NCBI GenBank assembly: GCA_040274765.1
Contig: JBEMAY010000011.1
Coordinates: 1-62,648, forward strand
Reading direction: 5' to 3'
Length of the DNA stretch: 62,648 nucleotides
From: Psychrobacillus sp040274765
GTDB taxonomy: Bacteria > Bacillota > Bacilli > Bacillales_A > Planococcaceae
Positions within the stretch are counted from its first letter, which is position 1. Every line of letters begins with the position of its first letter. Shown piece after piece: positions 8,524 to 16,799 of the stretch. Under the pieces are notes generated by a model. The model was not told the DNA's origin and made no database searches. It saw nothing but the letters and a program-made list of their open reading frames with translations. The translations under genes were made by a program, and so were the position numbers.

Positions 8524-9470
8524 CCGTGTACCTTCCTCTTAATAGGTACAGGAGTTCGTTTAACAATCCGGGAAAGAACTTCTTCTGAAGAGATTCCATC
8601 GTATCTAGCTTCTGGTCGCAGAATGACACGGTGTCCGAAGACAAATGGCAATAAATATTGAATATCATCCGGAATCACATAATCTCTTCCCTGTAGTAAG
8701 GCATATGCTTGGGAGGCACGCATCAATGCAATGGATGCTCGAGGACTTACTCCAAGGTAGACATACGTATCTACTCTTGTTTTATTAGCCAAATCTACAA
8801 TATATCCTTTCATGGTAAAATCAACACTTACGTTTTTAACCTGATCCTGCAGATGGATCAGTTCCTCTAGCGATACTACTGGCTCCAAACTATCGATAGG
8901 AGAAGCATGCTCTAATCTGTTTAACACTTCAATTTCCTCTTGAGGGTTAGGATATCCCATTTTTAGTCTTAGCAAAAAACGATCTAGCTGAGCTTCTGGT
9001 AAAGGGTAAGTCCCCTCGTGCTCAATTGGATTTTGGGTAGCCATAACGAAAAACGGTTTTGGTAGTGGCATCGTTATACCGTCAATCGTTACGGAGGCTT
9101 CTTCCATTCCTTCTAGTAATGCTGATTGTGTTTTCGGAGATGTACGGTTGATCTCATCTGCTAACACAATGTTTCCTAGAATAGGTCCTGGTCGAAACTC
9201 AAATTCCATTTCTTTTGGATTGTATATGGAGACTCCTAATACGTCGGATGGTAATAAGTCAGGAGTAAACTGAATTCTTTTAAAATCGGCGCCAATAGAT
9301 TTAGCGAGCGCGCGAACCATCATGGTTTTTCCCACTCCAGGAACATCCTCGAGCAATACATGTCCATCTGCCAAAAGTGACACAACTGCTAATTCAGCGA
9401 TGTCTTTCTTCCCTATCATCACTTTTTCTATATTAGAGATAATAGCTTCTATCTGTAATTTTTCATTCAT
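8520..9470 (-). CDS. yeaC: MoxR-family AAA+ ATPase YeaC
   Basis: A 316-residue cytosolic AAA+ ATPase. Walker A is GVGKTMMVRAL (about residues 46-56), Walker B is IVLADEINR, and sensor 1 is MATQNPIEHEGTYPLPEAQ with LDRF just after it, all diagnostic of MoxR. MoxR ATPases act as chaperones that activate partner proteins, commonly through vWA or DUF58 partners. This is the first gene of the yeaC-yeaD-yebA operon and starts after a GGGGGAAAACCG ribosome-binding site. Physiological role in Bacillus is not established. Confidence 0.92.
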   Translation of the reverse strand: MNEKLQIEAIISNIEKVMIGKKDIAELAVVSLLADGHVLLEDVPGVGKTMMVRALAKSIGADFKRIQFTPDLLPSDVLGVSIYNPKEMEFEFRPGPILGNIVLADEINRTSPKTQSALLEGMEEASVTIDGITMPLPKPFFVMATQNPIEHEGTYPLPEAQLDRFLLRLKMGYPNPQEEIEVLNRLEHASPIDSLEPVVSLEELIHLQDQVKNVSVDFTMKGYIVDLANKTRVDTYVYLGVSPRASIALMRASQAYALLQGRDYVIPDDIQYLLPFVFGHRVILRPEARYDGISSEEVLSRIVKRTPVPIKRKVHG

Positions 9471-9581
9471 CGGTTTTCCCCCAAAATTATCATTAAATGA
9501 TTAGTTAGAAAATTTTTATAATACAGTATAAGCATAACCAAAAAAGGAAGATAAAACAATTTAAATTACTTTAAAAAAAGC

Positions 9582-9895
9582 TTTGTTAAAGTTATGGGTT
9601 GATTTTGACTAACAATTCTTATTTGGGGTTAGTGACAGTTTTTAGCTTTGTTTATGCGAGTAAATTTTTTAATGCTTTATCGATGCTAAAGCTGCTCCAT
9701 TTGTTGATTGGAGCAACAGACGGCGACTCCTACGGGATGAGTGAGACAGATAAGACCTCACAACCACGCGCGTAAGCGATGGGTGAGGGCTTATCGCTCA
9801 CCCCGAGGAAAGCGTCCGGCTGGTGCGGAAATCAATTCTACTCTCTGATTTAAATTTTCTTTGTATCATAAATCAACCCTCCCCTTTAACCTAGC
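9582..9895. repeat. 314-bp MITE-like element with inverted ends
   Basis: The left end (9582-9608, TTTGTTAAAG...GGGTTGATTTT) and right end (9869-9895) are imperfect inverted repeats sharing GTTAAAG and GGGTTGATTT. The interior (about 9693-9838) contains the TTGATTGGAGC ... GGAAATCAA unit widespread in Bacillaceae genomes. It has no coding capacity. A degraded copy of the interior and left end lies at 34953-35119, and related ends occur at 60358-60476 and 17251. The boundaries rest on the inverted repeat alone; no target-site duplication was identified. Confidence 0.65.
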
Positions 9896-9897
9896 CT

Positions 9898-9937
9898 TAA
9901 AAAAAGCATGGAATCTCTATAATAGAGATTCCACGCT
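9898..9937 (-). terminator. Terminator of pncB-nadE
   Basis: Minus strand: GUGGAAUCUCU/AGAGAUUCCAUGC hairpin followed by seven Ts, five bp after the nadE stop. The repeat element lies immediately beyond it. Confidence 0.85.
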
Positions 9938-9942
9938 CATAT

Positions 9943-10770
9943 TTATTTCCAAAAATTATCAAAAACAGTTATTGGCAGCTGTCGTTTGTGTTCAGAACGA
10001 TCATAGAATCCTACAATTTTCTCTTCTATTTCTGAAGATACATTCTTACCTTCTAGGTAATCATCAATATCATCATAGCTCACACCAAGTGCTACCTCAT
10101 CTGGTAGAGCAGGACGATCTTCCTCTAGGTCAGCTGTCGGCACTTTTGTGTAAAGATGCTCAGGAGCTCCTAAATATTTTAATAATTGCTTACCCTGTCT
10201 TTTATTGAGACGGAAAATTGGGGTTAAGTCTACTCCACCATCACCGTATTTAGTATAAAAACCAGTGACAGCTTCAGCAGCATGATCAGTACCTAGCACA
10301 ACACCATTATATGTCGCTGCTATTGAATACTGAGCCTTCATACGCTCTCTCGCCTTCTCGTTCCCTTTAGCAAAATCACTGAGGGTGATACCAGCTTCCT
10401 TCAATGCACGGTCACTTGCGTCTACTGCTTCCTTAATATTAATGGTTACACGTTTACTTGGCTGAATAAAGTTCAGTGCATCCTGACGATCAGATTCATC
10501 AAATTGTACCCCGTATGGCAAACTAACGGCGATAAATGAATACGTGCCTGCTCCCATTTCGTCATTCAACTCGTCCACTGCCATTTGGGCAAGCTTACCA
10601 ACTAAAGTGGAGTCTTGCCCTCCTGAAATCCCTAAAACCATACTTTTTAAAAATGGATGTTTCTTTAAATAGTCTTTCATAAAATCGATACTTATACGAG
10701 CTTCCTCTTTTGGGTCAATCTCCGGCTTTACCTTTAAGGCTTCGATAATTTCTCTTTGTTTGTCAGACAT
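9943..10770 (-). CDS. nadE: NH3-dependent NAD+ synthetase
   Basis: A 275-residue cytosolic enzyme that amidates deamido-NAD (NaAD) to NAD+ with ATP and ammonia. The pyrophosphatase loop LGISGGQDSTL is present. The conserved LGTDHAAEAVTGFYTKYGDGG and LNKRQGKQLL segments mark the ammonia-dependent form; there is no glutaminase domain. Start is at ATG 10770; an ATG 15 nt upstream forms part of the GGAGGG ribosome-binding site. It begins one base after the pncB stop, so the two are co-transcribed: PncB makes NaMN from nicotinate and NadE finishes NAD. A NadD step is needed between them and is not in the window. Confidence 0.95.
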   Translation of the reverse strand: MSDKQREIIEALKVKPEIDPKEEARISIDFMKDYLKKHPFLKSMVLGISGGQDSTLVGKLAQMAVDELNDEMGAGTYSFIAVSLPYGVQFDESDRQDALNFIQPSKRVTINIKEAVDASDRALKEAGITLSDFAKGNEKARERMKAQYSIAATYNGVVLGTDHAAEAVTGFYTKYGDGGVDLTPIFRLNKRQGKQLLKYLGAPEHLYTKVPTADLEEDRPALPDEVALGVSYDDIDDYLEGKNVSSEIEEKIVGFYDRSEHKRQLPITVFDNFWK

Positions 10771-10771
10771 C

Positions 10772-12253
10772 TTAAATCCCTCCATTATTTGAAATAAGAC
10801 TTTGCTCCATTTCCTTTACTTCCTGAATGTTACGCATTTTATTGTCCCAACACTTCTGGCTTAGATCGACTGGGTATTCCTCTGGATTAAGAGAACGCTT
10901 ATATTCCTCCCACAGCAAATCTAAATTGTCATGAGCATAATTACGAATCTCCGTTAAATCTGGATTTTCATAAATCACTGTCCCATTTTCAATGACCTTT
11001 AAATGTAAATCTTTAGCTTCAAAGTTCGTAACAAATTTAGAAACGAACGTATGAACAGGGTGGAACATTTTCAGACGTTCCTCATGAGCTGGATCCTCAT
11101 CATGCATCGCAATATAATCACCCTCTGCTTTGCCGTTTTCCTTATCTATAATTCGGAAAAGCTTTTTCTGCCCAGGAGTAGTAACTTTTTCAGTTGTAGA
11201 GGAGATTTTGATCGTATCCTCCATCACCCCTGCTTCACTTTCGATAGAAACTATTTTATATACAGCGCCAAGAGCAGGCTGGTCATATCCAGTAATCAGC
11301 TTGGTACCAATACCCCAACTGTCTACTCTTGCTCCCTGTGCCTTTAAGTTCAAAATAGTATATTCATCTAAATCATTAGAAACGATGATTTTAGCATTCG
11401 GAAACCCTGCTGCATCTAGCATTTTTCTAGCTTCCTTTGATAAGAACGAAATATCTCCTGAATCTAAGCGAATACCAATGAAGTTTATTTTATCACCTAG
11501 CTCTTTTGCTACTTTAATAGCAGTTGGCACTCCTGTTTTTAACGTATTATATGTGTCTACTAGGAAAACACAGTCCTTGTGTCTTTTTGCATACGAATGA
11601 AAGGCGTCATATTCACTCTTATATGCCTGCACCATGGAATGTGCATGTGTTCCTGATACTGGAATACCAAACATTTTGCCAGCTCGTACATTACTTGTAG
11701 CCTCGATTCCTCCTATAAAGGCTGCACGAGTTCCCCAAATTGCAGCATCCATCTCTTGAGCACGTCTAGAGCCAAATTCCATTGCTACCTCGTCCTTGAC
11801 CACCTGTTTAATGCGCGATCCCTTAGTAGCAATTAACGTTTGATAATTTACGATATTAAGCAAAGCAGTCTCTATTAATTGGGCCTCTGCTAGGGTAGAC
11901 TCCACCCGAATAATTGGCTCATTAGGAAATACTAATTCCCCTTCTTTCATTGCATAAACATCACCAGTAAAACGAACTGTTTTTAAGTAATCTATAAAAT
12001 CATCACGATACCCTAGTCCATTTTGTAAGTATTCTAAATCACTTTCCGAAAAATGAAAATCTCTTAAGTATTCTAGACATCTTTCTAGACCTGCAAAGAT
12101 GCCATAACCATTCCCAAAAGGAAGCTTTCGGAAAAATAACTCAAACACTGCTTTTCTCTCATGCATATTATCAGCCCAGTAGGCCTCAACCATATTTATC
12201 TGATATAAATCAGTATGTAATGCTAAACTGTCATCTGCATAATTTTTTTTCAT
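10772..12253 (-). CDS. pncB: Nicotinate phosphoribosyltransferase
   Basis: A 493-residue cytosolic enzyme that joins nicotinate and PRPP to give nicotinate mononucleotide, with ATP hydrolysis. The sequence contains LALHTDLYQINMVEAYWAD at the N-terminus and EFGSRRAQEMDAAIWGTRAA and GTHAHSMVQAY in the middle; the His in GTHAHS is the phosphorylated or active-site region. Also seen is VDSWGIGTKL. Start ATG follows AGAAGGAGATCATC. It is the first gene of a two-gene NAD salvage operon with nadE. Confidence 0.95.
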   Translation of the reverse strand: MKKNYADDSLALHTDLYQINMVEAYWADNMHERKAVFELFFRKLPFGNGYGIFAGLERCLEYLRDFHFSESDLEYLQNGLGYRDDFIDYLKTVRFTGDVYAMKEGELVFPNEPIIRVESTLAEAQLIETALLNIVNYQTLIATKGSRIKQVVKDEVAMEFGSRRAQEMDAAIWGTRAAFIGGIEATSNVRAGKMFGIPVSGTHAHSMVQAYKSEYDAFHSYAKRHKDCVFLVDTYNTLKTGVPTAIKVAKELGDKINFIGIRLDSGDISFLSKEARKMLDAAGFPNAKIIVSNDLDEYTILNLKAQGARVDSWGIGTKLITGYDQPALGAVYKIVSIESEAGVMEDTIKISSTTEKVTTPGQKKLFRIIDKENGKAEGDYIAMHDEDPAHEERLKMFHPVHTFVSKFVTNFEAKDLHLKVIENGTVIYENPDLTEIRNYAHDNLDLLWEEYKRSLNPEEYPVDLSQKCWDNKMRNIQEVKEMEQSLISNNGGI

Positions 12254-12324
12254 GATGATCTCCTTCTAATAACTATTGAACTTAGTATACACTATTTACC
12301 CTTTAGCAAGGAAAATTAAGCACA

Positions 12325-12350
12325 AGAAAGCCAGCCCCATATCAGGCTTG
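12325..12350 (-). terminator. Hairpin downstream of the cytochrome c remnant
   Basis: Minus strand: AAGCC...GGCUU with a short T-rich tail (TTTCTT). It probably once terminated the cytochrome gene. Confidence 0.5.
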
Positions 12351-12367
12351 CTAAACTGCCTATCTTA

Positions 12368-12517
12368 TTATTTACCTAAAGGAGAGATGACCGTCAAGAC
12401 ATAATCAGCGACTGCATCTATTTCCTCTTGGGTGAGTGTCTCATTAAACGAAGGCCTTGTATTTCCTCCGTTAGTTATCCGATCTATTACGTTTTCTCTG
12501 CTTTCAGCAAATTTGCC
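12368..12517 (-). pseudogene. C-terminal remnant of a small cytochrome c
   Basis: Forty-nine codons in one frame, ending at TAA 12368-12370. They read GKFAESRENVIDRITNGGNT then RPSFNETLTQEEIDAVADYV. This matches the C-terminal half of Bacillus class I cytochromes c (c-550/c-551 type), in which a GG-x-MP-x-F segment carries the axial Met. Here that Met is Arg (TRPSF). The haem-attachment CxxCH and signal peptide are missing, because the frame begins abruptly at the aminotransferase terminator. No ribosome-binding site. The family call comes from motif recognition only. Confidence 0.7.
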
Positions 12518-12518
12518 A

Positions 12519-12553
12519 GAAAAAAACTACCTAAGATTTTCTTAGGTAGTTTG
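12519..12553 (-). terminator. Terminator of the aminotransferase gene
   Basis: AACTACCTAAGA/TCTTAGGTAGTT stem with an AAAA/TTTT loop and seven Ts on the minus strand. Confidence 0.85.
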
Positions 12554-12565
12554 TAAAATATTTTT

Positions 12566-13846
12566 TCATTTAGCTAGGTCTTGGCAGCCCTTATAAATAA
12601 GGTCAAAGAGTTCTTCAATATCCTCTTCTTCCACACAGGAGAAGGCTACCCGAATATCCGTTGCATTGCTGGCAATCACACCAACACCATATTGATCTAA
12701 TAAGTGTAAACGCAACGTTTCCGCATCTATGTCATGAAGTTTTAAGCACATAAAGTAGCCCGAGTTAAATGGATAGTAAGTCCAATATGCATTAAATTTT
12801 TCATTTGCCAACACTTCTTTTGTTTTATTGGCTCTGCCTTGCATAATGTCAAACTTCTCTTGCTTTTCCTTTTCAAACTCATCTGATTGAAGCGATTCCA
12901 GAATCATCGTCTGAGAAATATGTGAACCACTAGAAATTGTTCCTCGGATAATTCCCTTTGTTTTTTGCTCTAAAGCATCCAGTACGTTTGGTTCTGCAGC
13001 ATACGTGATAAACCCGACCCGAAGACCCCAAACATAATTTTCTTTTGTTGCGCCGTCTACCTTAATTGGCAATATGTTAGAATGAGCTCCTGCAAGTAAT
13101 CCAAATAGGGACTCCTTCATAGAATCCTCATAAAAAAGTCCAAAATAGGCATCATCTAACACCACTACTAAATCTAAGCCTCCATCGGCCGCTTCCTTTA
13201 GGACCTGAACGATTGCTTCTCCTTCTTGGAGAGATGGAGTAAAGCCAGTAGGATTATTAGGAAAGTTTAATAATACAATTGCTTTTCCGGTTTGCTGTAA
13301 AAGTGTCGTACGGAATCCTCCTACATCAAAACCACCATTTTCATTGAATAGAGGGAATGTTTCTACCTTACCGCCTCTTCTTACTTGAAATACAGTATTG
13401 TAATTACCCCAATAGTGATCAGGTGTGATCACCACATCTCCCGGATTCATAAATAGATCCGCAACAATACTAAGTCCATGTGTCAATGCATTAGTAACAA
13501 TCGGCAGTCCGAAGGTTTTCCCCTCAAGAGAGGGATTATCTTTAATAAGTTTTTCCTTCCATGCAGATCGTAGAGCTTCCTTACCTTGTGGTGGGGCATA
13601 CGGATAGATATCGTTTGGGTTATAATCTACTTTTTCTTGGATATGACGGAAATGCATTGGTTCACCATTTTCCGTTGCAATTCCAATTGTTGCATTAAAG
13701 CGATGTGCTTTTTTACTTGCCTCTGCACTTTGACTTAATATACCTTTTGGATAAAATAAACTCTTTCCTAACTCAGATAACATGTTAAAAATTGCTGGAT
13801 TTTCTTTTTGCATTTTCTCATTTAATTGGACAGCTAAAGCATTCAT
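12566..13846 (-). CDS. Class I/II PLP-dependent aminotransferase
   Basis: A 426-residue fold-type I aminotransferase. Seen in order: NALTHGLSIVADLFMNPGD (substrate and cofactor region), LLNFPNNPTGFTPS (the NPTG signature), VVLDDAYFGLFYED (Asp and Tyr contacting PLP), and DGATKENYVWGLRVGF (Lys forming the Schiff base, then the Arg-binding GLRVGF). The N-terminus has a long helical extension before the usual IGIATENGEP. The amino donor and acceptor cannot be told from sequence. It stands alone between its own terminator and exoA, which is transcribed in the same direction. Confidence 0.85.
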   Translation of the reverse strand: MNALAVQLNEKMQKENPAIFNMLSELGKSLFYPKGILSQSAEASKKAHRFNATIGIATENGEPMHFRHIQEKVDYNPNDIYPYAPPQGKEALRSAWKEKLIKDNPSLEGKTFGLPIVTNALTHGLSIVADLFMNPGDVVITPDHYWGNYNTVFQVRRGGKVETFPLFNENGGFDVGGFRTTLLQQTGKAIVLLNFPNNPTGFTPSLQEGEAIVQVLKEAADGGLDLVVVLDDAYFGLFYEDSMKESLFGLLAGAHSNILPIKVDGATKENYVWGLRVGFITYAAEPNVLDALEQKTKGIIRGTISSGSHISQTMILESLQSDEFEKEKQEKFDIMQGRANKTKEVLANEKFNAYWTYYPFNSGYFMCLKLHDIDAETLRLHLLDQYGVGVIASNATDIRVAFSCVEEEDIEELFDLIYKGCQDLAK

Positions 13847-13948
13847 CTATTGGTACCTCCAGAATTTTTCTATTTTAAACACATTGTACTCTATTTCATT
13901 GAAGGATTGTATCTTTTCCCATAATATATCGAATACTCCACAAGGTTG

Positions 13949-14713
13949 TCACGACTTTTCATCCTCAATTTCTAACAAAATAGGACAGTGATCACTACCC
14001 AATATATAGGAGTCAATGGATGCACTTTTTAGCCTTGAAACTAGCTTTTGAGAAGCGATAAAATAATCGATTCGCCACCCAATATTGCGTTCCCTCACCT
14101 TACTCATGTACGACCACCACGTGTACGCTCCCTCTTGGTCAGGATGGAAGTATCGGTAGGTATCGACAAATCCCTCCTCTAGCAGAGTCGTCATTTTCCC
14201 TCTTTCCTCTATCGTAAATCCGGAATTCCCTCTATTAGATTTGGCATTTTTTAAATCTATTTCCGCATGAGCTACATTCAGGTCTCCACACATAATGACA
14301 GGCTTTATAGTATCTAACTGCTTTAGATATGTACGCATGCTATCTTCCCACTCTAATCGATAAGCAAGTCTTGTTAAATCACGTTTGGCGTTTGGAGTAT
14401 ATACATTTACTAAGTAGAAATTCTCGAACTCCATTGTAATAATACGTCCTTCATCCTCTGTTTCTAAATCTCCTACTCCATATTTAACAGAAAGAGGTTT
14501 AACTTTAGTAAAGATAGCAGTTCCCGAATATCCTTTTTTTAATGCATAATTCCAATATTGTTCATAGCCTTCTAGCTCTAAAAGGATTTGCCCTTCTTGA
14601 AGCTTCGTTTCTTGTAAGCACACAATATCAGCATTCACCTCATGGAAATATTCTAAAAATCCTTTATTAACACAGGCTCTTAATCCATTTACGTTCCATG
14701 ATACTAACTTCAT
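13949..14713 (-). CDS. exoA: Exodeoxyribonuclease III / AP endonuclease
   Basis: A 254-residue cytosolic DNA-repair enzyme of the ExoIII/APE1 family, which cleaves at abasic sites and has 3'-phosphatase and 3'-5' exonuclease activity. The family motifs appear in order: SWNVNGLRA, VCLQETKLQ (metal-binding Glu), YSGTAIFTK, GDLNVAHAEIDL, YTWWSYM, RIDYFIAS, and GSDHCPILLEI (catalytic Asp-His). The start is at 14713 after GGGGGG. A 16-codon upstream extension, which crosses a GCGCA/TGCGC hairpin, is rejected. Confidence 0.95.
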   Translation of the reverse strand: MKLVSWNVNGLRACVNKGFLEYFHEVNADIVCLQETKLQEGQILLELEGYEQYWNYALKKGYSGTAIFTKVKPLSVKYGVGDLETEDEGRIITMEFENFYLVNVYTPNAKRDLTRLAYRLEWEDSMRTYLKQLDTIKPVIMCGDLNVAHAEIDLKNAKSNRGNSGFTIEERGKMTTLLEEGFVDTYRYFHPDQEGAYTWWSYMSKVRERNIGWRIDYFIASQKLVSRLKSASIDSYILGSDHCPILLEIEDEKS

Positions 14714-15008
14714 TTTAGTGCCCCCCCAATATGAAAAGCGCAACTGTGCGCTCTTCCACAATAGTTTCTCTTTATATAGTTTCTTGTATGTTTTATTTTC
14801 TACTTAAGACCCGTTGATTTATAAACTATCGGTTCATAATAACACTAGATTCACCAATAGGAAGACTAATACTTTGCCTTAAAATTGCCTAATTTTTAAT
14901 GACTTGTTTAACTTACTCATTATAAAGGGAAACTAAAAGGTCTGTAAAATAGCTGAAATAAATGTATATAACATCTACTTGTGTGGCAACATATTTTGAG
15001 CAAATTTA
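14714..15008. other. Intergenic region between exoA and the SDR gene
   Basis: No coding capacity seen. A small GCGCA-actg-TGCGC hairpin at 14736-14751 lies just before the exoA ribosome-binding site; the rest is featureless AT-rich DNA. Confidence 0.5.
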
Positions 15009-15054
15009 TTGATTTACAAAAACAAAGGTTTATATTTATCTTGTATTCGAGATA
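15009..15054 (+). promoter_or_regulatory. Promoter with an MhqR-like operator
   Basis: A possible promoter, TTGATT, 16 nt, TATATT, starts at 15009. It runs straight into TATCTTGTATTCGAGATA (15037-15054), an 18-bp imperfect inverted repeat. This resembles the B. subtilis MhqR operator as I remember it (tATCTcgaAtTCgAGATa). The position, over the -10 and start site, suits repression. The regulator is not in the window. Confidence 0.5.
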
Positions 15055-15088
15055 TTTGCATTAAAGATAAATGAATGGAGAAATTACC

Positions 15089-15877
15089 ATGAATAAACGC
15101 TTTAACGATAAAGTAATAATTATAACTGGAGCTGGATCAGGTCTAGGTCAGGTTACCGCAATAACAGTAGCTAAAGAAGGTGCTAAACTAGCTTTAATCG
15201 ACTTAAACAGTAAAGGGTTAGAGGAAACAAAAAAACTAATCCTTGAAGCGGCTCCTGAGGCAGAATTGCTTCTTGTTACTGCAAATGTTGCAGATGAAGC
15301 AGCTGTGAATAACTATGTGGATGAAACAGTAAAGAAATTTGGTCGTATTGATGGGTTCTTTAATAACGCCGGCATAGAAGGTAAACAAAACCTTACGGAG
15401 GATTTCGGTATCGATGAGTTCCAAAAAGTAGTCAACGTTAACTTAAACGGAGTATTCTACGGTTTAAAATATGTGCTGGCTGAGATGAAAAAAAATGGAG
15501 GCGGCTCTATCGTAAATACTGCTTCTGTCGGAGGTATTCGAGGAGTCGGCAACCAATCTGGTTATTCAGCTAGTAAGCACGGTGTAGTTGGACTTACTAG
15601 AAACTCAGCAATCGAGTATGGTCAATTCGGTATTAATATCAATGCTATTGCGCCAGGTGCCATCATGACACCTATGGTTGAGGCTTCTTTAAAACAAATT
15701 GGGGGAGAAGAAGGCTGGGAAGAAGCAGGTAAAGCATTTGTTTCCGTTAACCCTATGAAACGCTTCGGTAAGCCACAAGAAGTAGCTAATGTTGTATCAT
15801 TCTTGCTATCTGAGGAATCTAAGTTTGTAAATGCATGTGTCATCACAATCGATGGTGGACAATCTTATAAATATTAA
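15089..15877 (+). CDS. SDR-family oxidoreductase
   Basis: A 262-residue classical short-chain dehydrogenase, NAD(P)-dependent. The cofactor motif is ITGAGSGLGQ, the NNAG motif is FNNAGIEG, the catalytic Ser lies in VNTASVGG and the Tyr-Lys pair in GYSASKHG. The C-terminal FVNACVITIDGGQSY is typical of the glucose-1-dehydrogenase/FabG-like branch. ALIDL after strand 2 suggests NAD(H). The start is ATG 15089 with GGAG eight nt upstream, not the ATG inside the leader at 15071. Monocistronic, ended by a strong terminator. Substrate unknown; the MhqR-like operator hints at a quinone or aromatic stress role (inference). Confidence 0.85.
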   Translation: MNKRFNDKVIIITGAGSGLGQVTAITVAKEGAKLALIDLNSKGLEETKKLILEAAPEAELLLVTANVADEAAVNNYVDETVKKFGRIDGFFNNAGIEGKQNLTEDFGIDEFQKVVNVNLNGVFYGLKYVLAEMKKNGGGSIVNTASVGGIRGVGNQSGYSASKHGVVGLTRNSAIEYGQFGININAIAPGAIMTPMVEASLKQIGGEEGWEEAGKAFVSVNPMKRFGKPQEVANVVSFLLSEESKFVNACVITIDGGQSYKY

Positions 15878-15880
15878 AGG

Positions 15881-15914
15881 AAAGACCGATCGCTTCACAG
15901 TGATCGGTCTTTTT
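15881..15914 (+). terminator. Terminator of the SDR gene
   Basis: AAAGACCGATC/GATCGGTCTTT hairpin followed by Ts; nearly symmetrical, so it may act in both directions. Confidence 0.9.
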
Positions 15915-15933
15915 ACTTTTAGCTAAAATTCTA

Positions 15934-16035
15934 TTACTTCTTAGATGCTTTCATCAACAGATAGATGATTCCTGTTAAAATAGCTATTCCGAAAATAACT
16001 ACTAATAGACTGATCAATAAAGCTACTATGCTCAT
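15934..16035 (-). CDS. Single-span small membrane protein (33 aa)
   Basis: Starts at ATG 16035 eight nt after AAGGAGTTG. The peptide (MSIVALLISLLVVIFGIAIL then TGIIYLLMKASKK) is one hydrophobic helix of about 26 residues with a Lys-rich tail. No named family recognised. It is just downstream of, and on the same strand as, the HAD phosphatase gene (34 bp between them), so it may be its distal operon member. The good ribosome-binding site and clean topology support a real gene. Confidence 0.65.
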   Translation of the reverse strand: MSIVALLISLLVVIFGIAILTGIIYLLMKASKK

Positions 16036-16069
16036 TGTCACAACTCCTTTTATCCAAATAGCTTGTCTC

Positions 16070-16720
16070 TTAAATAATAAGTCTTTCTAGCTCTCCTATA
16101 CTCTTTGCAATATAAGTGGCCCTCGCTTGCACTAACTCTTCAAATGAACCAAATCCATATGTAACCCCGATGGAATCAATGCCCGTTAAATTAGCTCCAA
16201 TGATATCATGCTTTCTATCTCCAATCATAACAAAGCTATCCTTAGCCTTATGTTGAAACTGGTTTAAGATATACTGTATGATTTCTGCCTTCGCTGACCT
16301 AGTTCCGTCTAGCTCACTACCAACCACTACATCAAAATATTGCTCAATTTGAAAATACTTTAGAATTTCAGCTGCAAAAACTGTAGGTTTAGAGGTTGCA
16401 ACAGCAAGCTTTTTTCCTGCTCCCTTTAACTTTTCCAGCAACAAGCTAATACCTTCGTAGAGTTCATTCTCATACATACCTGCTTTTATAAATCTCTCTC
16501 TGTAAAACGCAATGGCTTCCTTACATTGTAATTCGTCAAAACCATAATAATCAGTAAAAGAAACCTGTAATGGAGGGCCTATAAAGCATTCTAATTTCTG
16601 AAGGTTCTCCTCTACAATTCCCATTTTTTCTAATCCATATTGAACAGAGGTTGTAATTCCTATTTTCGGATCAGATAAAGTTCCATCTAAATCAAATAAG
16701 ATAACTTCATATCTCTTCAT
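16070..16720 (-). CDS. HAD-superfamily phosphatase (PGP/PpaX-like)
   Basis: A 216-residue cytosolic HAD hydrolase. Motif I is ILFDLDGTLSD (two Asp), motif II is VATSKP (Thr), and motifs III and IV are the Lys in SAKAEII and MIGDRKHDIIGA. The helical cap between about residues 20 and 80 is of the phosphoglycolate phosphatase/pyrophosphatase type. Start is ATG 16720 with GAGGGGG upstream; a reading frame continuing over 100 codons further upstream is spurious and covers the promoter. Substrate not determinable. Confidence 0.88.
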   Translation of the reverse strand: MKRYEVILFDLDGTLSDPKIGITTSVQYGLEKMGIVEENLQKLECFIGPPLQVSFTDYYGFDELQCKEAIAFYRERFIKAGMYENELYEGISLLLEKLKGAGKKLAVATSKPTVFAAEILKYFQIEQYFDVVVGSELDGTRSAKAEIIQYILNQFQHKAKDSFVMIGDRKHDIIGANLTGIDSIGVTYGFGSFEELVQARATYIAKSIGELERLII

Positions 16721-16799
16721 ATTTCCCCCTCTTTTCTCTTTTACTAGCTTACTACCATTATATCGAAATAGTCTTTCTTTTTTATAAAATAAAATTATA

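Noticed and set aside
9861..10208. A 115-codon plus-strand frame over the nadE 3' end
   Set aside because: Shadow of nadE; composition is not protein-like and it starts inside the repeat element.
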